Assembly (NCBI RefSeq): GCF_043290135.1
Contig: NW_027464792.1
Location: forward strand, 1 to 64,000
From: Rhipicephalus microplus
Taxonomy: Eukaryota > Arthropoda > Arachnida > Ixodida > Ixodidae
Reading direction: 5' to 3'
Length of the DNA stretch: 64,000 nucleotides
This document shows positions 1 to 9,938 of this stretch, piece by piece. A model generated the notes under the pieces. It saw only the letters and a program-made list of their open reading frames with translations. It was not told where the DNA came from and did no database searches. The position numbers and the translations under genes are program-made. Every line of letters starts with the position of its first letter. The first letter of the stretch is position 1.

Positions 1-2021
1 AACCGTCGTAAAACCGCATTAAACAATCACTTAGTGAGATGTAGTGTTTTTCAACATTACAAGTCGGGAACTACGATATCTAATGTGAAAGCGCATGAAA
101 CCGTCGTAATCTTGTAGAAAACATTGTAAAGTTGCGAGTAAAACGTTTTCTAACGATAGAAGTGCGAAGGTTAGCTTGAGTTATGTTAGTTTAAGCTATG
201 TAGCGTCGTGAGACCACCAAAAAGGACGTCATCTAACGAGATAGTGTTGTTTTATTGCATGTACGAAACTGCAATAGGTGAAATGTTGTGAAAGTACACA
301 AAACGGCTTGAACAAGCCAGATACTGCGTGTTGTACCGTTACAAGTGCGAAACTGCTATAATGTGATATTCTCGTTAAAGCGCATGCAAGCATCGTGAAA
401 CCTTAAAGAACGATCTCATTTAGCGAGATACAGCGTTCTGTACTGCAATAAGTTGGTGAAAAACTGTGAGGTTTTGCAAATATCGTAATTGTGAACGAAA
501 CAGTGTAATAGAGCGTTTTTCAATACAAGTACGAATGTTAGGTTAGGTTAAGATATGAACCGTCGTAAAACCGCATTAAACAATGTCACTTAGTGAGATG
601 CAGTGTTTTTCACCATTACAAGTCGGGAACTGCGATATCTAATGTGAAAGCGCTTGCAAACGTCGTTAGGTTAGGTTAGGTTAGGTTAGGTTAGGTTAGG
701 TTAGGTTTGGTTAGGTTAGGTTAGGTTAGGTTAGGGTATGTTAGGTTAGGTTGGGTTAGGTTAGGTAAGGTTACGTTAGGTTAAGGTATGAACCGTCGTA
801 AAACCGCATTAAACAATGTCACTTAGTGAGATGCAGTGTTTTTCACCTTTACAAGTTGGGAACTGCAATATCTAATGTGAAAGCGCTTGAAACCGTCGTA
901 ATGTTGTAGAAAGCAATGTAAAGTAGCTAGTAAAACGTTTTCTAACGATAGAAGTGCGAAGGTTATGTTAGGTTGAGTTATGTTAGTTTAAGCTACGTAG
1001 CGTCGTGAAACCACCAAAAACGACGTCATCTAACGAGATAGTGTTGTTTTATTGCGAGTATTAAACTGCGATAGGTGAAATGTTGTGAAAGCACACAAAA
1101 CGGCATGAACAAGCCAAATACTGCGTGTTCTACCGTTACAAGTGCGAAACTGCTATATTGTGATATTCTCGGTAAAGCGCATGCAAGTATCGTGAAACCT
1201 TAAAGAACGATGTCATTTAGCGAGATACAGCGTTCTGTACTGTAATAAGTTGGTGAGAAACTGTGAGGTCAAGCAAATATCGTAATTGTGAACGAAACAG
1301 TGTAATTGAGCGTCTTTAGATACAAGTGCGAATGTTAGGTTAGGTTGATATATAAACCGTCGTAAAACCGCATTAAACAATGTCACTTAGTGAGATGTAG
1401 TGTTTTTCAACATTACAAGTGGGGAACTACGATATCTAATGTGAAAGCGCATGAAACCGTCGTAATCTTGTAGAAAACATTGTAAAGTTGCGAGTAAAAC
1501 GTTTTCTAACGATAGAAGTGCGAAGGTTAGGTTAGGTTAGGTTAGTTTAAGCTAGGTAGCGTCGTGAAACTACCAAAAACGACGTCATCTAACGAGATAG
1601 TGTTGTTTTATAGCGAGTATTAAACTGCGATAGGTGAAATGTTGTGAAAGCACACAAAACGGCATGAACAAGCCAAATACTGCGTGTTCTACCGTTACAA
1701 GTGCGAAACTGCTATATTGTGATATTCTCGTTAAAGCGCATGCAAGCATCGTGAAACCTTAAAGAACAATGTCATTTAGCGAGATACAGCGTTCTGTACT
1801 GCAATAAGTTGGTGAAAAACTGTGAGGTTATGCAAATATCGTAATTGTGAACAAAACAGTGTAATAGAGCGTTTTTAGATACAAGTGCGAATGTTAGGTT
1901 AGGTTAAGATATGAACCGTCGTAAAACCGCATTAAACAATGTCAATTAGTGAGATGCAGTGTTTTTCACCATTAAAAGTGGGGAACTGCGATATCTAATG
2001 TGAAAGCGCTTGCAACCGTCG

Positions 2022-2622
2022 TTAGGTTAGGTTAGGTTAGGTTAGGTTAGGTTTGGTTAGGTTAGGTTAGGTTACGTTAGGTTAGGTTAGGTTAGGTTAC
2101 GTTAGGTTAGGTTAGGTAAGGATAATTTGGTTAGGTTAGGTAAGGTTAGGTTAGGTTAGGTTGGGTTGGGTGTTGTTGGGTTGGGTGTTGTTGGGTTGGG
2201 TTGGGTTAGGTTGGGTTAGGTTAGGTTAGGTTACTTTAGGTTAGGTTAGGTTAGGTTACGTTAGGTTATGTTAGGTTAGGTTAGGTTACGTTAGGTTAGG
2301 TTAGGTCAGGTAAGGTTAGGTTACGTTAGAATAGGTTAGGTTAGGTTAGGTTACGTTAGGTTAGGTTAAGTTAGGTTAGGTTAGGTTTGGTTAGGTTTGG
2401 TTAGGTTAGCTTAGGCTAGGTTAGGTTGGGTTGGGTTGGGTTGGGTTGGGTTAGGTTAGGTTAGGTTAGGTTAGGTTGGGTTAGGTTAGTTTAGGTTAGG
2501 TTAGGTTAGGTTAGGTTGGGTTGGGTTGGGTTAGGTTAGGTTAGGTTAGGTTTGGTTAGGTTAGGTTAGGTTAGGTTATGTTAGGTTAGGTTGGGTTAGG
2601 TTAGGTTAGGTTACGTTAGGTT
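2022..2622 (+). repeat. Long TTAGG-variant array, E type (copy 1)
   Basis: TTAGG with the E landmarks: GGTAAGGATAATTTGG, paired GGGTGTTGTTGGG, TTACTTTAGG, two TTTGGTTAGG before TTAGCTTAGGCTAGG, and a five-tract GGGTT run. The monomer is 717 bp in total. Confidence 0.92.
2428..2450 (+). other. Predicted G-quadruplex run, five GGGTT units
   Basis: Five GGG tracts separated by TT fit the usual intramolecular G-quadruplex pattern. The same 23-bp run occurs in every E array: 6438-6460, 18364-18386, 33999-34021, 45898-45920, 52095-52117 and 63051-63073. The surrounding TTAGG has only GG tracts, which form weaker two-layer structures at best. Folding in the cell is inference. Confidence 0.6.
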
Positions 2623-3476
2623 AAGGTATGAACCGTCGTAAAACCGCATTAAACAATGTCACTTAGTGAGATGCAGTGTTTTTCACCTTTACAAGTTGGG
2701 AACTGTGATATCTAATGTGAAAGCGCTTGAAACCGTCGTAATGTTCTAGAAAGCAATGTAAAGTAGCGAGTAAAACGTTTTCTAACGATAGAAGTGCGAA
2801 GGTTATGTTAGGTTGAGTTATGTTAGTTTAAGCTAGGTAGCGTCGTGAAACTACCAAAAACAACGTCATCTAACGAGATAGTGTTGTTTTATTGCGAGTA
2901 CGAAACTGCGATAGGTGAAATGTTGTGAAAGCACACGAAACGGCATGAACAAGCCAAATACTGCGTGTTGTACCGTTACAAGTGCGAAACTGCTATGTTG
3001 TGATATTCTCGTTAAAGCGCATGCAAGCATCGTGAAACCTTAAAGAACGATGTCATTTAGCGAGATACAGCGTTCTGTACTGCAATAAGTTGGTGAAAAA
3101 CTGTGAGGTTATGCAAATATCCTAATTGTGAACGAAACAGTGTAATAGAGCGTTTTTTAATGCAAGTGCGAATGTTAGGTTAGGTTAAGATATGAACCGT
3201 CGTAAAACCGCATTAAACAATGTCACTTAGTGAAATGCAGTGTTTTTCACCATTACAAGTAGGGAACTGCGATATCTAATGTGAAAGCGCTTGCAAACGT
3301 CGTTAGGTTAGGTTAGGTTAGGTTAGGTTAGGTTAGGTTAGGTTACGTTAGGTTAGGTTAGGTTAGGTTTGGTTAGGTTAGGTTAGGTTAGGTTAGGTTA
3401 GGGATGTTAGGTAAGGTTTGGTTAGGTTAGGTTAGGTTAGGTTGGGTTAGGTAAGGTTAGGTTAGGTTAAGATATG

Positions 3477-4025
3477 AACCGCGCTAAAACCGCATTAAAC
3501 AATGTCACTTAGTGAGATGCTGTGTTTTTCACCATTACAAGTCGGGAACTGCGATATCTAATGTGAAAGCGCATGAAACCGTCGTAATCTTGTAGAAAAC
3601 ATTGTAAAGTAGCGAATAAAACGTTTTCTAACGATAGAAGTGCGAAGGTTCGGTTAGTTTGAGCTAGGTAGCGTCGTGAAGCCACCAAAAACGATGTCAT
3701 CTAACGAGATAGTGTTGTTTTATTGCGAGTACGAAACTGCGATAGGTGAAATATTGGGAAAGCACACAAAATGGCATGAACTAGCCAGATACTGCGTCTT
3801 GTGCCGTTACAAGTGCGAAACTGCTTTATTGTGATATTCTCGTTAAAGCGCATGCAAGTATCGTGAAACCTTAAAGAACGATGTCATTTAGCGAGATACA
3901 GCGTTCTGTACTGTAATAAGTTGGTGAGAAACTGTGAGGTCAAGCAAATATCGTAATTGTGAACGAAACAGTGTAATTGAGCGTATTTATATACAAGTGC
4001 GAATGTTAGGTTAGGTTGAGATATC
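3477..4025 (+). repeat. Hybrid monomer H/Q
   Basis: The 5-prime part is H-type: GTCGTAATCTTGTAG, with T at 3585 and 3593 where Q has C. The 3-prime part is Q-type: GCATGCAAGTATCG with A at 3857, ATCGTAATTG, and GCGTATTTATATAC. The switch lies between 3594 and 3856. Length is the normal 549 bp, so the exchange was in register. It joins block 1 directly to the next A and accounts for the loss of blocks 2 and 3 from copy 1. Confidence 0.8.
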
Positions 4026-4582
4026 AACCGTCGTAAAACCGCATTAAACAATCACTTAGTGAGATGTAGTGTTTTTCAACATTACAAGTCGGGAACTACG
4101 ATATCTAATGTGAAAGCGCATGAAACCGTCGTAATCTTGTAGAAAACATTGTAAAGTTGCGAGTAAAACGTTTTCTAACGATAGAAGTGCGAAGGTTAGC
4201 TTGAGTTATGTTAGTTTAAGCTATGTAGCGTCGTGAGACCACCAAAAAGGACGTCATCTAACGAGATAGTGTTGTTTTATTGCATGTACGAAACTGCAAT
4301 AGGTGAAATGTTGTGAAAGTACACAAAACGGCTTGAACAAGCCAGATACTGCGTGTTGTACCGTTACAAGTGCGAAACTGCTATAATGTGATATTCTCGT
4401 TAAAGCGCATGCAAGCATCGTGAAACCTTAAAGAACGATCTCATTTAGCGAGATACAGCGTTCTGTACTGCAATAAGTTTGTGAAAAACTGTGAGGTTTT
4501 GCAAATATCGTAATTGTGAACGAAACAGTGTAATAGAGCGTTTTTCAATACAAGTACGAATGTTAGGTTAGGTTAAGATATG
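4026..4582 (+). repeat. Monomer A (557 bp)
   Basis: Long monomer. It is marked by a 2-bp deletion giving AATCACTT where others read AATGTCACTT, and by GAGATGTAG, CAACATTAC, GTGAGACCACCAAAAAGG, TGCATGTACG, AGTACACAAAACGGCTTG and an end reading TTTTTCAATACAAGTACG. This deletion marks the first monomer of copies 1, 2, 3, 6, 7 and 8. Copies 1 and 2 also share GATCTCAT and GGTTTTGC, which later A copies lack. Confidence 0.9.
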
Positions 4583-4805
4583 AACCGTCGTAAAACCGCA
4601 TTAAACAATGTCACTTAGTGAGATGCAGTGTTTTTCACCATTACAAGTCGGGAACTGCGATATCTAATGTGAAAGCGCTTGCAAACGTCGTTAGGTTAGG
4701 TTAGGTTAGGTTAGGTTAGGTTTGGTTAGGTTAGGTTAGGTTAGGTTAGGGTATGTTAGGTTAGGTTGGGTTAGGTTAGGTAAGGTTACGTTAGGTTAAG
4801 GTATG
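4583..4805 (+). repeat. Short monomer B with TTAGG array (223 bp)
   Basis: A 108-bp monomer head ending GCGCTTGCAAACGTCG is followed by TTAGG repeats at 4691-4797, then AAGGTATG. The array contains TTTGG, GGGTATG, TTGGG, TAAGG and TTACG variants at fixed places. Other B copies are 233 or 238 bp, differing by whole pentamers. Confidence 0.9.
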
Positions 4806-5369
4806 AACCGTCGTAAAACCGCATTAAACAATGTCACTTAGTGAGATGCAGTGTTTTTCACCTTTACAAGTTGGGAACTGCGATATCTAATGTGAAAGCG
4901 CTTGAAACCGTCGTAATGTTGTAGAAAGCAATGTAAAGTAGCTAGTAAAACGTTTTCTAACGATAGAAGTGCGAAGGTTATGTTAGGTTGAGTTATGTTA
5001 GTTTAAGCTACGTAGCGTCGTGAAACCACCAAAAACGACGTCATCTAACGAGATAGTGTTGTTTTATTGCGAGTATTAAACTGCGATAGGTGAAATGTTG
5101 TGAAAGCACACAAAACGGCATGAACAAGCCGAATACTGCGTGTTCTACCGTTACAAGTGCGAAACTGCTATATTGTGATATTCTCGGTAAAGCGCATGCA
5201 AGTATCGTGAAACCTTAAAGAACGATGTCATTTAGCGAGATACAGCGTTCTGTACTGTAATAAGTTGGTGAGAAACTGTGAGGTCAAGCAAATATCGTAA
5301 TTGTGAACGAAACAGTGTAATTGAGCGTCTTTAGATACAAGTGCGAATGTTAGGTTAGGTTGATATATA
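4806..5369 (+). repeat. Monomer C (564 bp)
   Basis: Long monomer marked by CACCTTTACAAGTTGGGAAC, AATGTTGTAGAAAGCAATG, AGTAGCTAGTAAAAC, GCTACGTAGCG, GAGTATTAAACTG, TTCTCGGTAAAG, GAGGTCAAGC and GAGCGTCTTTAGATAC. It ends TTGATATATAAACCG, unlike its block-2 relative C2. Copies are at 791, 16727, 32347, 44256, 50458 and 61414. Confidence 0.9.
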
Positions 5370-5928
5370 AACCGTCGTAAAACCGCATTAAACAATGTCA
5401 CTTAGTGAGATGTAGTGTTTTTCAACATTACAAGTCGGGAACTACGATATCTAATGTGAAAGCGCATGAAACCGTCGTAATCTTGTAGAAAACATTGTAA
5501 AGTTGCGAGTAAAACGTTTTCTAACGATAGAAGTGCGAAGGTTAGGTTAGGTTAGGTTAGTTTAAGCTAGGTAGCGTCGTGAAACTACCAAAAACGACGT
5601 CATCTAACGAGATAGTGTTGTTTTATAGCGAGTATTAAACTGCGATAGGTGAAATGTTGTGAAAGCACACAAAACGGCATGAACAAGCCAAATACTGCGT
5701 GTTCTACCGTTACAAGTGCGAAACTGCTATATTGTGATATTCTCGTTAAAGCGCATGCAAGCATCGTGAAACCTTAAAGAACAATGTCATTTAGCGAGAT
5801 ACAGCGTTCTGTACTGCAATAAGTTGGTGAAAAACTGTGAGGTTATGCAAATATCGTAATTGTGAACAAAACAGTGTAATAGAGCGTTTTTAGATACAAG
5901 TGCGAATGTTAGGTTAGGTTAAGATATG
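5370..5928 (+). repeat. Monomer D (559 bp)
   Basis: Long monomer whose first third resembles A (GAGATGTAG, CAACATTAC, AATCTTGTAG). It then has three to four TTAGG units before TTTAAGCTAGG, TTTTATAGCGAGTATT, GTGTTCTACC, GAACAATGTC and GTGAACAAAACAG. Copies are at 1355, 17291, 32911, 44820, 51022 and 61978. Monomer M is its block-3 relative. Confidence 0.9.
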
Positions 5929-6640
5929 AACCGTCGTAAAACCGCATTAAACAATGTCAATTAGTGAGATGCAGTGTTTTTCACCATTAAAAGTGGGGAA
6001 CTGCGATATCTAATGTGAAAGCGCTTGCAACCGTCGTTAGGTTAGGTTAGGTTAGGTTAGGTTAGGTTTGGTTAGGTTAGGTTAGGTTACGTTAGGTTAG
6101 GTTAGGTTAGGTTACGTTAGGTTAGGTTAGGTTAGGTAAGGATAATTTGGTTAGGTTAGGTAAGGTTAGGTTAGGTTAGGTTGGGTTGGGTGTTGTTGGG
6201 TTGGGTGTTGTTGGGTTGGGTTGGGTTAGGTTGGGTTAGGTTAGGTTAGGTTACTTTAGGTTAGGTTAGGTTAGGTTACGTTAGGTTATGTTAGGTTAGG
6301 TTAGGTTACGTTAGGTTAGGTTAGGTCAGGTAAGGTTAGGTTACGTTAGAATAGGTTAGGTTAGGTTAGGTTACGTTAGGTTAGGTTAAGTTAGGTTAGG
6401 TTAGGTTTGGTTAGGTTAGCTTAGGCTAGGTTAGGTTGGGTTGGGTTGGGTTGGGTTGGGTTAGGTTAGGTTAGGTTAGGTTAGGTTGGGTTAGGTTAGT
6501 TTAGGTTAGGTTAGGTTAGGTTAGGTTGGGTTGGGTTGGGTTAGGTTAGGTTAGGTTAGGTTTGGTTAGGTTAGGTTAGGTTAGGTTATGTTAGGTTAGG
6601 TTGGGTTAGGTTAGGTTAGGTTACGTTAGGTTAAGGTATG
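5929..6640 (+). repeat. Short-headed monomer E with long TTAGG-variant array (712 bp)
   Basis: The 108-bp head is marked by AATGTCAATTAG and AAAAGTGGGG. The array runs 6037-6632. It carries fixed landmarks: GGTAAGGATAATTTGG, two GGGTGTTGTTGGG elements, TTACTTTAGG, GTCAGGTAAGG, TTAGAATAGG, TTAGCTTAGGCTAGG and a run of five GGGTT units at 6438-6460. Compared with copy 1 it has lost one 10-bp TTTGGTTAGG pair and gained one TTAGG. Confidence 0.9.
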
Positions 6641-7204
6641 AACCGTCGTAAAACCGCATTAAACAATGTCACTTAGTGAGATGCAGTGTTTTTCACCTTT
6701 ACAAGTTGGGAACTGTGATATCTAATGTGAAAGCGCTTGAAACCGTCGTAATGTTCTAGAAAGCAATGTAAAGTAGCGAGTAAAACGTTTTCTAACGATA
6801 GAAGTGCGAAGGTTATGTTAGGTTGAGTTATGTTAGTTTAAGCTAGATAGCGTCGTGAAACTACCAAAAACAACGTCATCTAACGAGATAGTGTTGTTTT
6901 ATTGCGAGTACGAAACTGCGATAGGTGAAATGTTGTGAAAGCACACGAAACGGCATGAACAAGCCAAATACTGCGTGTTGTACCGTTACAAGTGCGAAAC
7001 TGCTATGTTGTGATATTCTCGTTAAAGCGCATGCAAGCATCGTGAAACCTTAAAGAACGATGTCATTTAGCGAGATACAGCGTTCTGTACTGCAATAAGT
7101 TGGTGAAAAACTGTGAGGTTATGCAAATATCCTAATTGTGAACGAAACAGTGTAATAGAGCGTTTTTTAATGCAAGTGCGAATGTTAGGTTAGGTTAAGA
7201 TATG
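6641..7204 (+). repeat. Monomer F (564 bp)
   Basis: Long monomer marked by GGGAACTGTGATATC, AATGTTCTAGAAAG, CTACCAAAAACAACG, CACACGAAACGGC, GCTATGTTG, ATATCCTAATTG and GCGTTTTTTAATGCAAG. This copy alone reads GCTAGATAGCG where other F copies read GCTAGGTAGCG. F copies in copies 1-3 read CACACGAAACGG; those from 34202 on read CACACAAAACGG. Confidence 0.9.
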
Positions 7205-7471
7205 AACCGTCGTAAAACCGCATTAAACAATGTCACTTAGTGAAATGCAGTGTTTTTCACCATTACAAGTAGGGAACTGCGATATCTAATGTGAAAGCGC
7301 TTGCAAACGTCGTTAGGTTAGGTTAGGTTAGGTTAGGTTACGTTAGGTTAGGTTAGGTTAGGTTTGGTTAGGTTAGGTTAGGTTAGGTTAGGTTAGGGAT
7401 GTTAGGTAAGGTTTGGTTAGGTTAGGTTAGGTTAGGTTGGGTTAGGTAAGGTTAGGTTAGGTTAAGATATG
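7205..7471 (+). repeat. Short monomer G with TTAGG array (267 bp)
   Basis: The head is marked by TTAGTGAAATGCAG and ACAAGTAGGG. The array at 7313-7463 contains TTACG, TTTGG, TTAGGGATG, GGTAAGGTTTGG and TTGGG. The end is AAGATATG. G copies from 34766 on read ACAAGTCGGG and lack the first TTTGG. Confidence 0.9.
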
Positions 7472-8020
7472 AACCGCGCTAAAACCGCATTAAACAATGT
7501 CACTTAGTGAGATGCTGTGTTTTTCACCATTACAAGTCGGGAACTGCGATATCTAATGTGAAAGCGCATGAAACCGTCGTAATCTTGTAGAAAACATTGT
7601 AAAGTAGCGAATAAAACGTTTTCTAACGATAGAAGTGCGAAGGTTCGGTTAGTTTGAGCTAGGTAGCGTCGTGAAGCCACCAAAAACGATGTCATCTAAC
7701 GAGATAGTGTTGTTTTATTGCGAGTACGAAACTGCGATAGGTGAAATATTGGGAAAGCACACAAAATGGCATGAACTAGCCAGATACTGCGTCTTGTGCC
7801 GTTACAAGTGCGAAACTGCTTTATTGTGATATTCTCGTTAAAGCGCATGCACGTATCGTGAAACCTTAAAGAACGATGTCATTTAGCGAGATACAGCGTT
7901 CTGTACTGTAATAAGTTGGTGAGAAACTGTGAGGTCAAGCAAATATCGCAATTGTGAACGAAACAGTGTAATTGAGCGTATTTAGATACAAGTGCGAATG
8001 TTAGGTTAGGTTGAGATATC
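7472..8020 (+). repeat. Monomer H (549 bp), begins AACCGCGCTAAAACC
   Basis: Shortest long-monomer class. Markers are the altered start AACCGCGCTAAAACC, GATGCTGTG, GCGAATAAAACG, GGTTCGGTTAGTTTGAGC (a loss of TTAGG-like sequence), AATATTGGGAAAGC, ATGGCATGAACTAGCC, GCGTCTTGTGCCG and GCTTTATTG. H itself has GCATGCACGTATCG and ATATCGCAATTG. The minus strand is open for 63 codons at offsets 33-224 (7504-7695 here); I regard that as non-coding. Confidence 0.9.
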
Positions 8021-8579
8021 AACCGTCGTAAAACCGCATTAAACAATGTCACTTAGTGAGATGTAGTGTTTTTCAACATTACAAGTCGGGAACTACGATA
8101 TCTAATGTGAAAGCGCATGAAACCGTCGTAATCTTGTAGAAAACATTGTAAAGTTGCGAGTAAAACGTTTTCTAACGATAGAAGTGCGAAGGTTAGCTTG
8201 AGTTATGTTAGTTTAAGCTATGTAGCGTCGTGAGACCACCAAAAAGGACGTCATCTAACGAGATAGTGTTGTTTTATTGCATGTACGAAACTGCAATAGG
8301 TGAAATGTTGTGAAAGTACACAAAACGGCTTGAACAAGCCAGATACTGCGTGTTGTACCGTTACAAGTGCGAAACTGCTATAATGTGATATTCTCGTTAA
8401 AGCGCATGCAAGCATCGTGAAACCTTAAAGAACGATGTCATTTAGCGAGATACAGCGTTCTGTACTGCAATAAGTTGGTGAAAAACTGTGAGGTTATGCA
8501 AATATCGTAATTGTGAACGAAACAGTGTAATAGAGCGTTTTTCAATACAAGTACGAATGTTAGGTTAGGTTAAGATATG
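8021..8579 (+). repeat. Monomer A2 (559 bp)
   Basis: Nearly identical to A, including TGCATGTACG, AGTACACAAAACGGCTTG and TTTTTCAATACAAGTACG, but without the 2-bp deletion, so it reads AATGTCACTT. It opens block 2. Copies are at 19957, 35592 and 53678. Confidence 0.9.
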
Positions 8580-9142
8580 AACCGTCGTAAAACCGCATTA
8601 AACAATGTCACTTAGTGAGATGCAGTGTTTTTCACCTTTACAAGTTGGGAACTGCGATATCTAATGTGAAAGCGCTTGAAACCGTCGTAATGTTGTAGAA
8701 AGCAATGTAAAGTAGCTAGTAAAACGTTTTCTAACGATAGAAGTGCGAAGGTTATGTTAGGTTGAGTTATGTTAGTTTAAGCTACGTAGCGTCGTGAAAC
8801 CACCAAAAACGACGTCATCTAACGAGATAGTGTTGTTTTATTGCGAGTATTAAACTGCGATAGGTGAATGTTGTGAAAGCACACAAAACGGCATGAACAA
8901 GCCAAATACTGCGTGTTCTACCGTTACAAGTGCGAAACTGCTATATTGTGATATTCTCGGTAAAGCGCATGCAAGTATCGTGAAACCTTAAAGAACGATG
9001 TCATTTAGCGAGATACAGCGTTCTGTACTGTAATAAGTTGGTGAGAAACTGTGAGGTCAAGCAAATATCGTAATTGTGAACGAAACAGTGTAATTGAGCG
9101 TCTTTAGATACAAGTGTGAATGTTAGGTTAGGTTAAGATATG
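8580..9142 (+). repeat. Monomer C2 (563 bp)
   Basis: C-like (CTAGTAAAAC, GCTACGTAGCG, TTCTCGGTAAAG) but with a 1-bp deletion giving AGGTGAATGTTG, the change CAAGTGTGAATG, and an end reading TTAAGATATG rather than TTGATATATA. It follows A2 directly, so the B position is missing from block 2. Copies are at 20516, 36151 and 54237. Confidence 0.9.
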
Positions 9143-9938
9143 AACCGTCGTAAAACCGCATTAAACAATGTCAATTAGTGAGATGCAGTGTTTTTCACCA
9201 TTAAAAGTGGGGAACTGCGATATCTAATGTGAAAGCGCTTGCAACCGTCGTTAGGTTAGGTTAGGTTAGGTTAGGTTAGGTTAGGTTTGGTTAGGTTAGG
9301 TTAGGTTAGGTTAGGTTAGGTTAGATTAGGTTAGGTTGTGTTGAGTTGGGTTAGGTTAGGTTAGGTTAGGTTAGGTTGGGTTAGGTTAGGTTAGGTTAGG
9401 TTAGGTTACGTTAGGTTAGGTTAGGTTAGGTTACGTTAGGTTAGGTTAGGTTAGGTAAAGATAATTTGGTTAGGTTAGGTAAGGTTAGGTTAGGTTAGGT
9501 TGGGTTGGGTGTTGTTGGGTTGGGTTGGGTTGGGTTAGGTTGGGTTAGGTTAGGTTAGGTTACGTTAGGTTAGGTTAGGTTACGTTAGGTTATGTTAGGT
9601 TAGGTTTGGTTAGGTTACGTTAGGTTAGGTTAGGTCAGGTAAGGTTAGGTTACGTTAGAATAGGTTAGGTTAGGTTAGGTTACGTTAGGTTAGGTTAAGT
9701 TAGGTTAGGTTAGGTTTGGTTAGGTTAGGTTAGGTTAGCTTTGGTTAGGTTAGGTTGGGTTGGGTTGGGTTAGGTTGGGTTAGGTTAGGTTAGGTTAGGT
9801 TAGGTTGGGTTAGGTTAGTTTAGGTCAGGTTAGGTTAGGTTAGGTTGGGTTGGGTTGGTTAGGTTAGGTTAGGTTAGGTTAGGTAAGGTTAGGTTAGGTT
9901 AGGTTAGGTTAGGTTAGGTTACGTTAGGTTAAGGTATG
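9143..9938 (+). repeat. Short-headed monomer E2 with long TTAGG-variant array (796 bp)
   Basis: The head is the same as E. The array at 9251-9930 is distinct: GGTTGTGTTGAGTTGGG, GGTAAAGATAATTTGG (AAAG rather than AAGG), a single GGGTGTTGTTGGG, TTAGCTTTGG and GGTTGGTTAGG. It follows C2 directly, so the D position is also missing from block 2. Confidence 0.9.

Larger units (their letters stand above)
1..4025 (+). repeat. Super-repeat copy 1 (deleted form, monomers A-H)
   Basis: Eight monomers: A 1-557, B 558-790, C 791-1354, D 1355-1913, E 1914-2630, F 2631-3194, G 3195-3476, H/Q hybrid 3477-4025. The short TTAGG arrays are 666-782 (B) and 3303-3468 (G); the long one is 2022-2622 (E). In the complete copy H is followed by A2, but here the last monomer changes to Q-type and is followed by an A with the diagnostic AATCACTT. 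Two of three blocks are therefore missing, which fits unequal crossing-over between H and Q. The window edge coincides with a monomer boundary, so what lies to the left is unknown. Confidence 0.9.

Noticed and set aside
59..76. CENP-B box in the ACAAGTCGGGAAC core
   Set aside because: Only the right half (A, two bases, CGGG) fits. The required TTCG on the left is absent, so the consensus is not met.
2022..2622. True terminal telomere
   Set aside because: The TTAGG blocks are heavily variant, bounded by satellite on both sides and share fixed interruptions, so they are internal arrays and not telomerase-fresh ends.
3509..3700. Fifteen 63-codon minus-strand open reading frames as a gene family
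   Set aside because: They sit at offsets 33-224 of each H-family monomer, differ mostly by amino-acid-changing substitutions, have no recognisable domain or signal, and follow from the monomer sequence itself.
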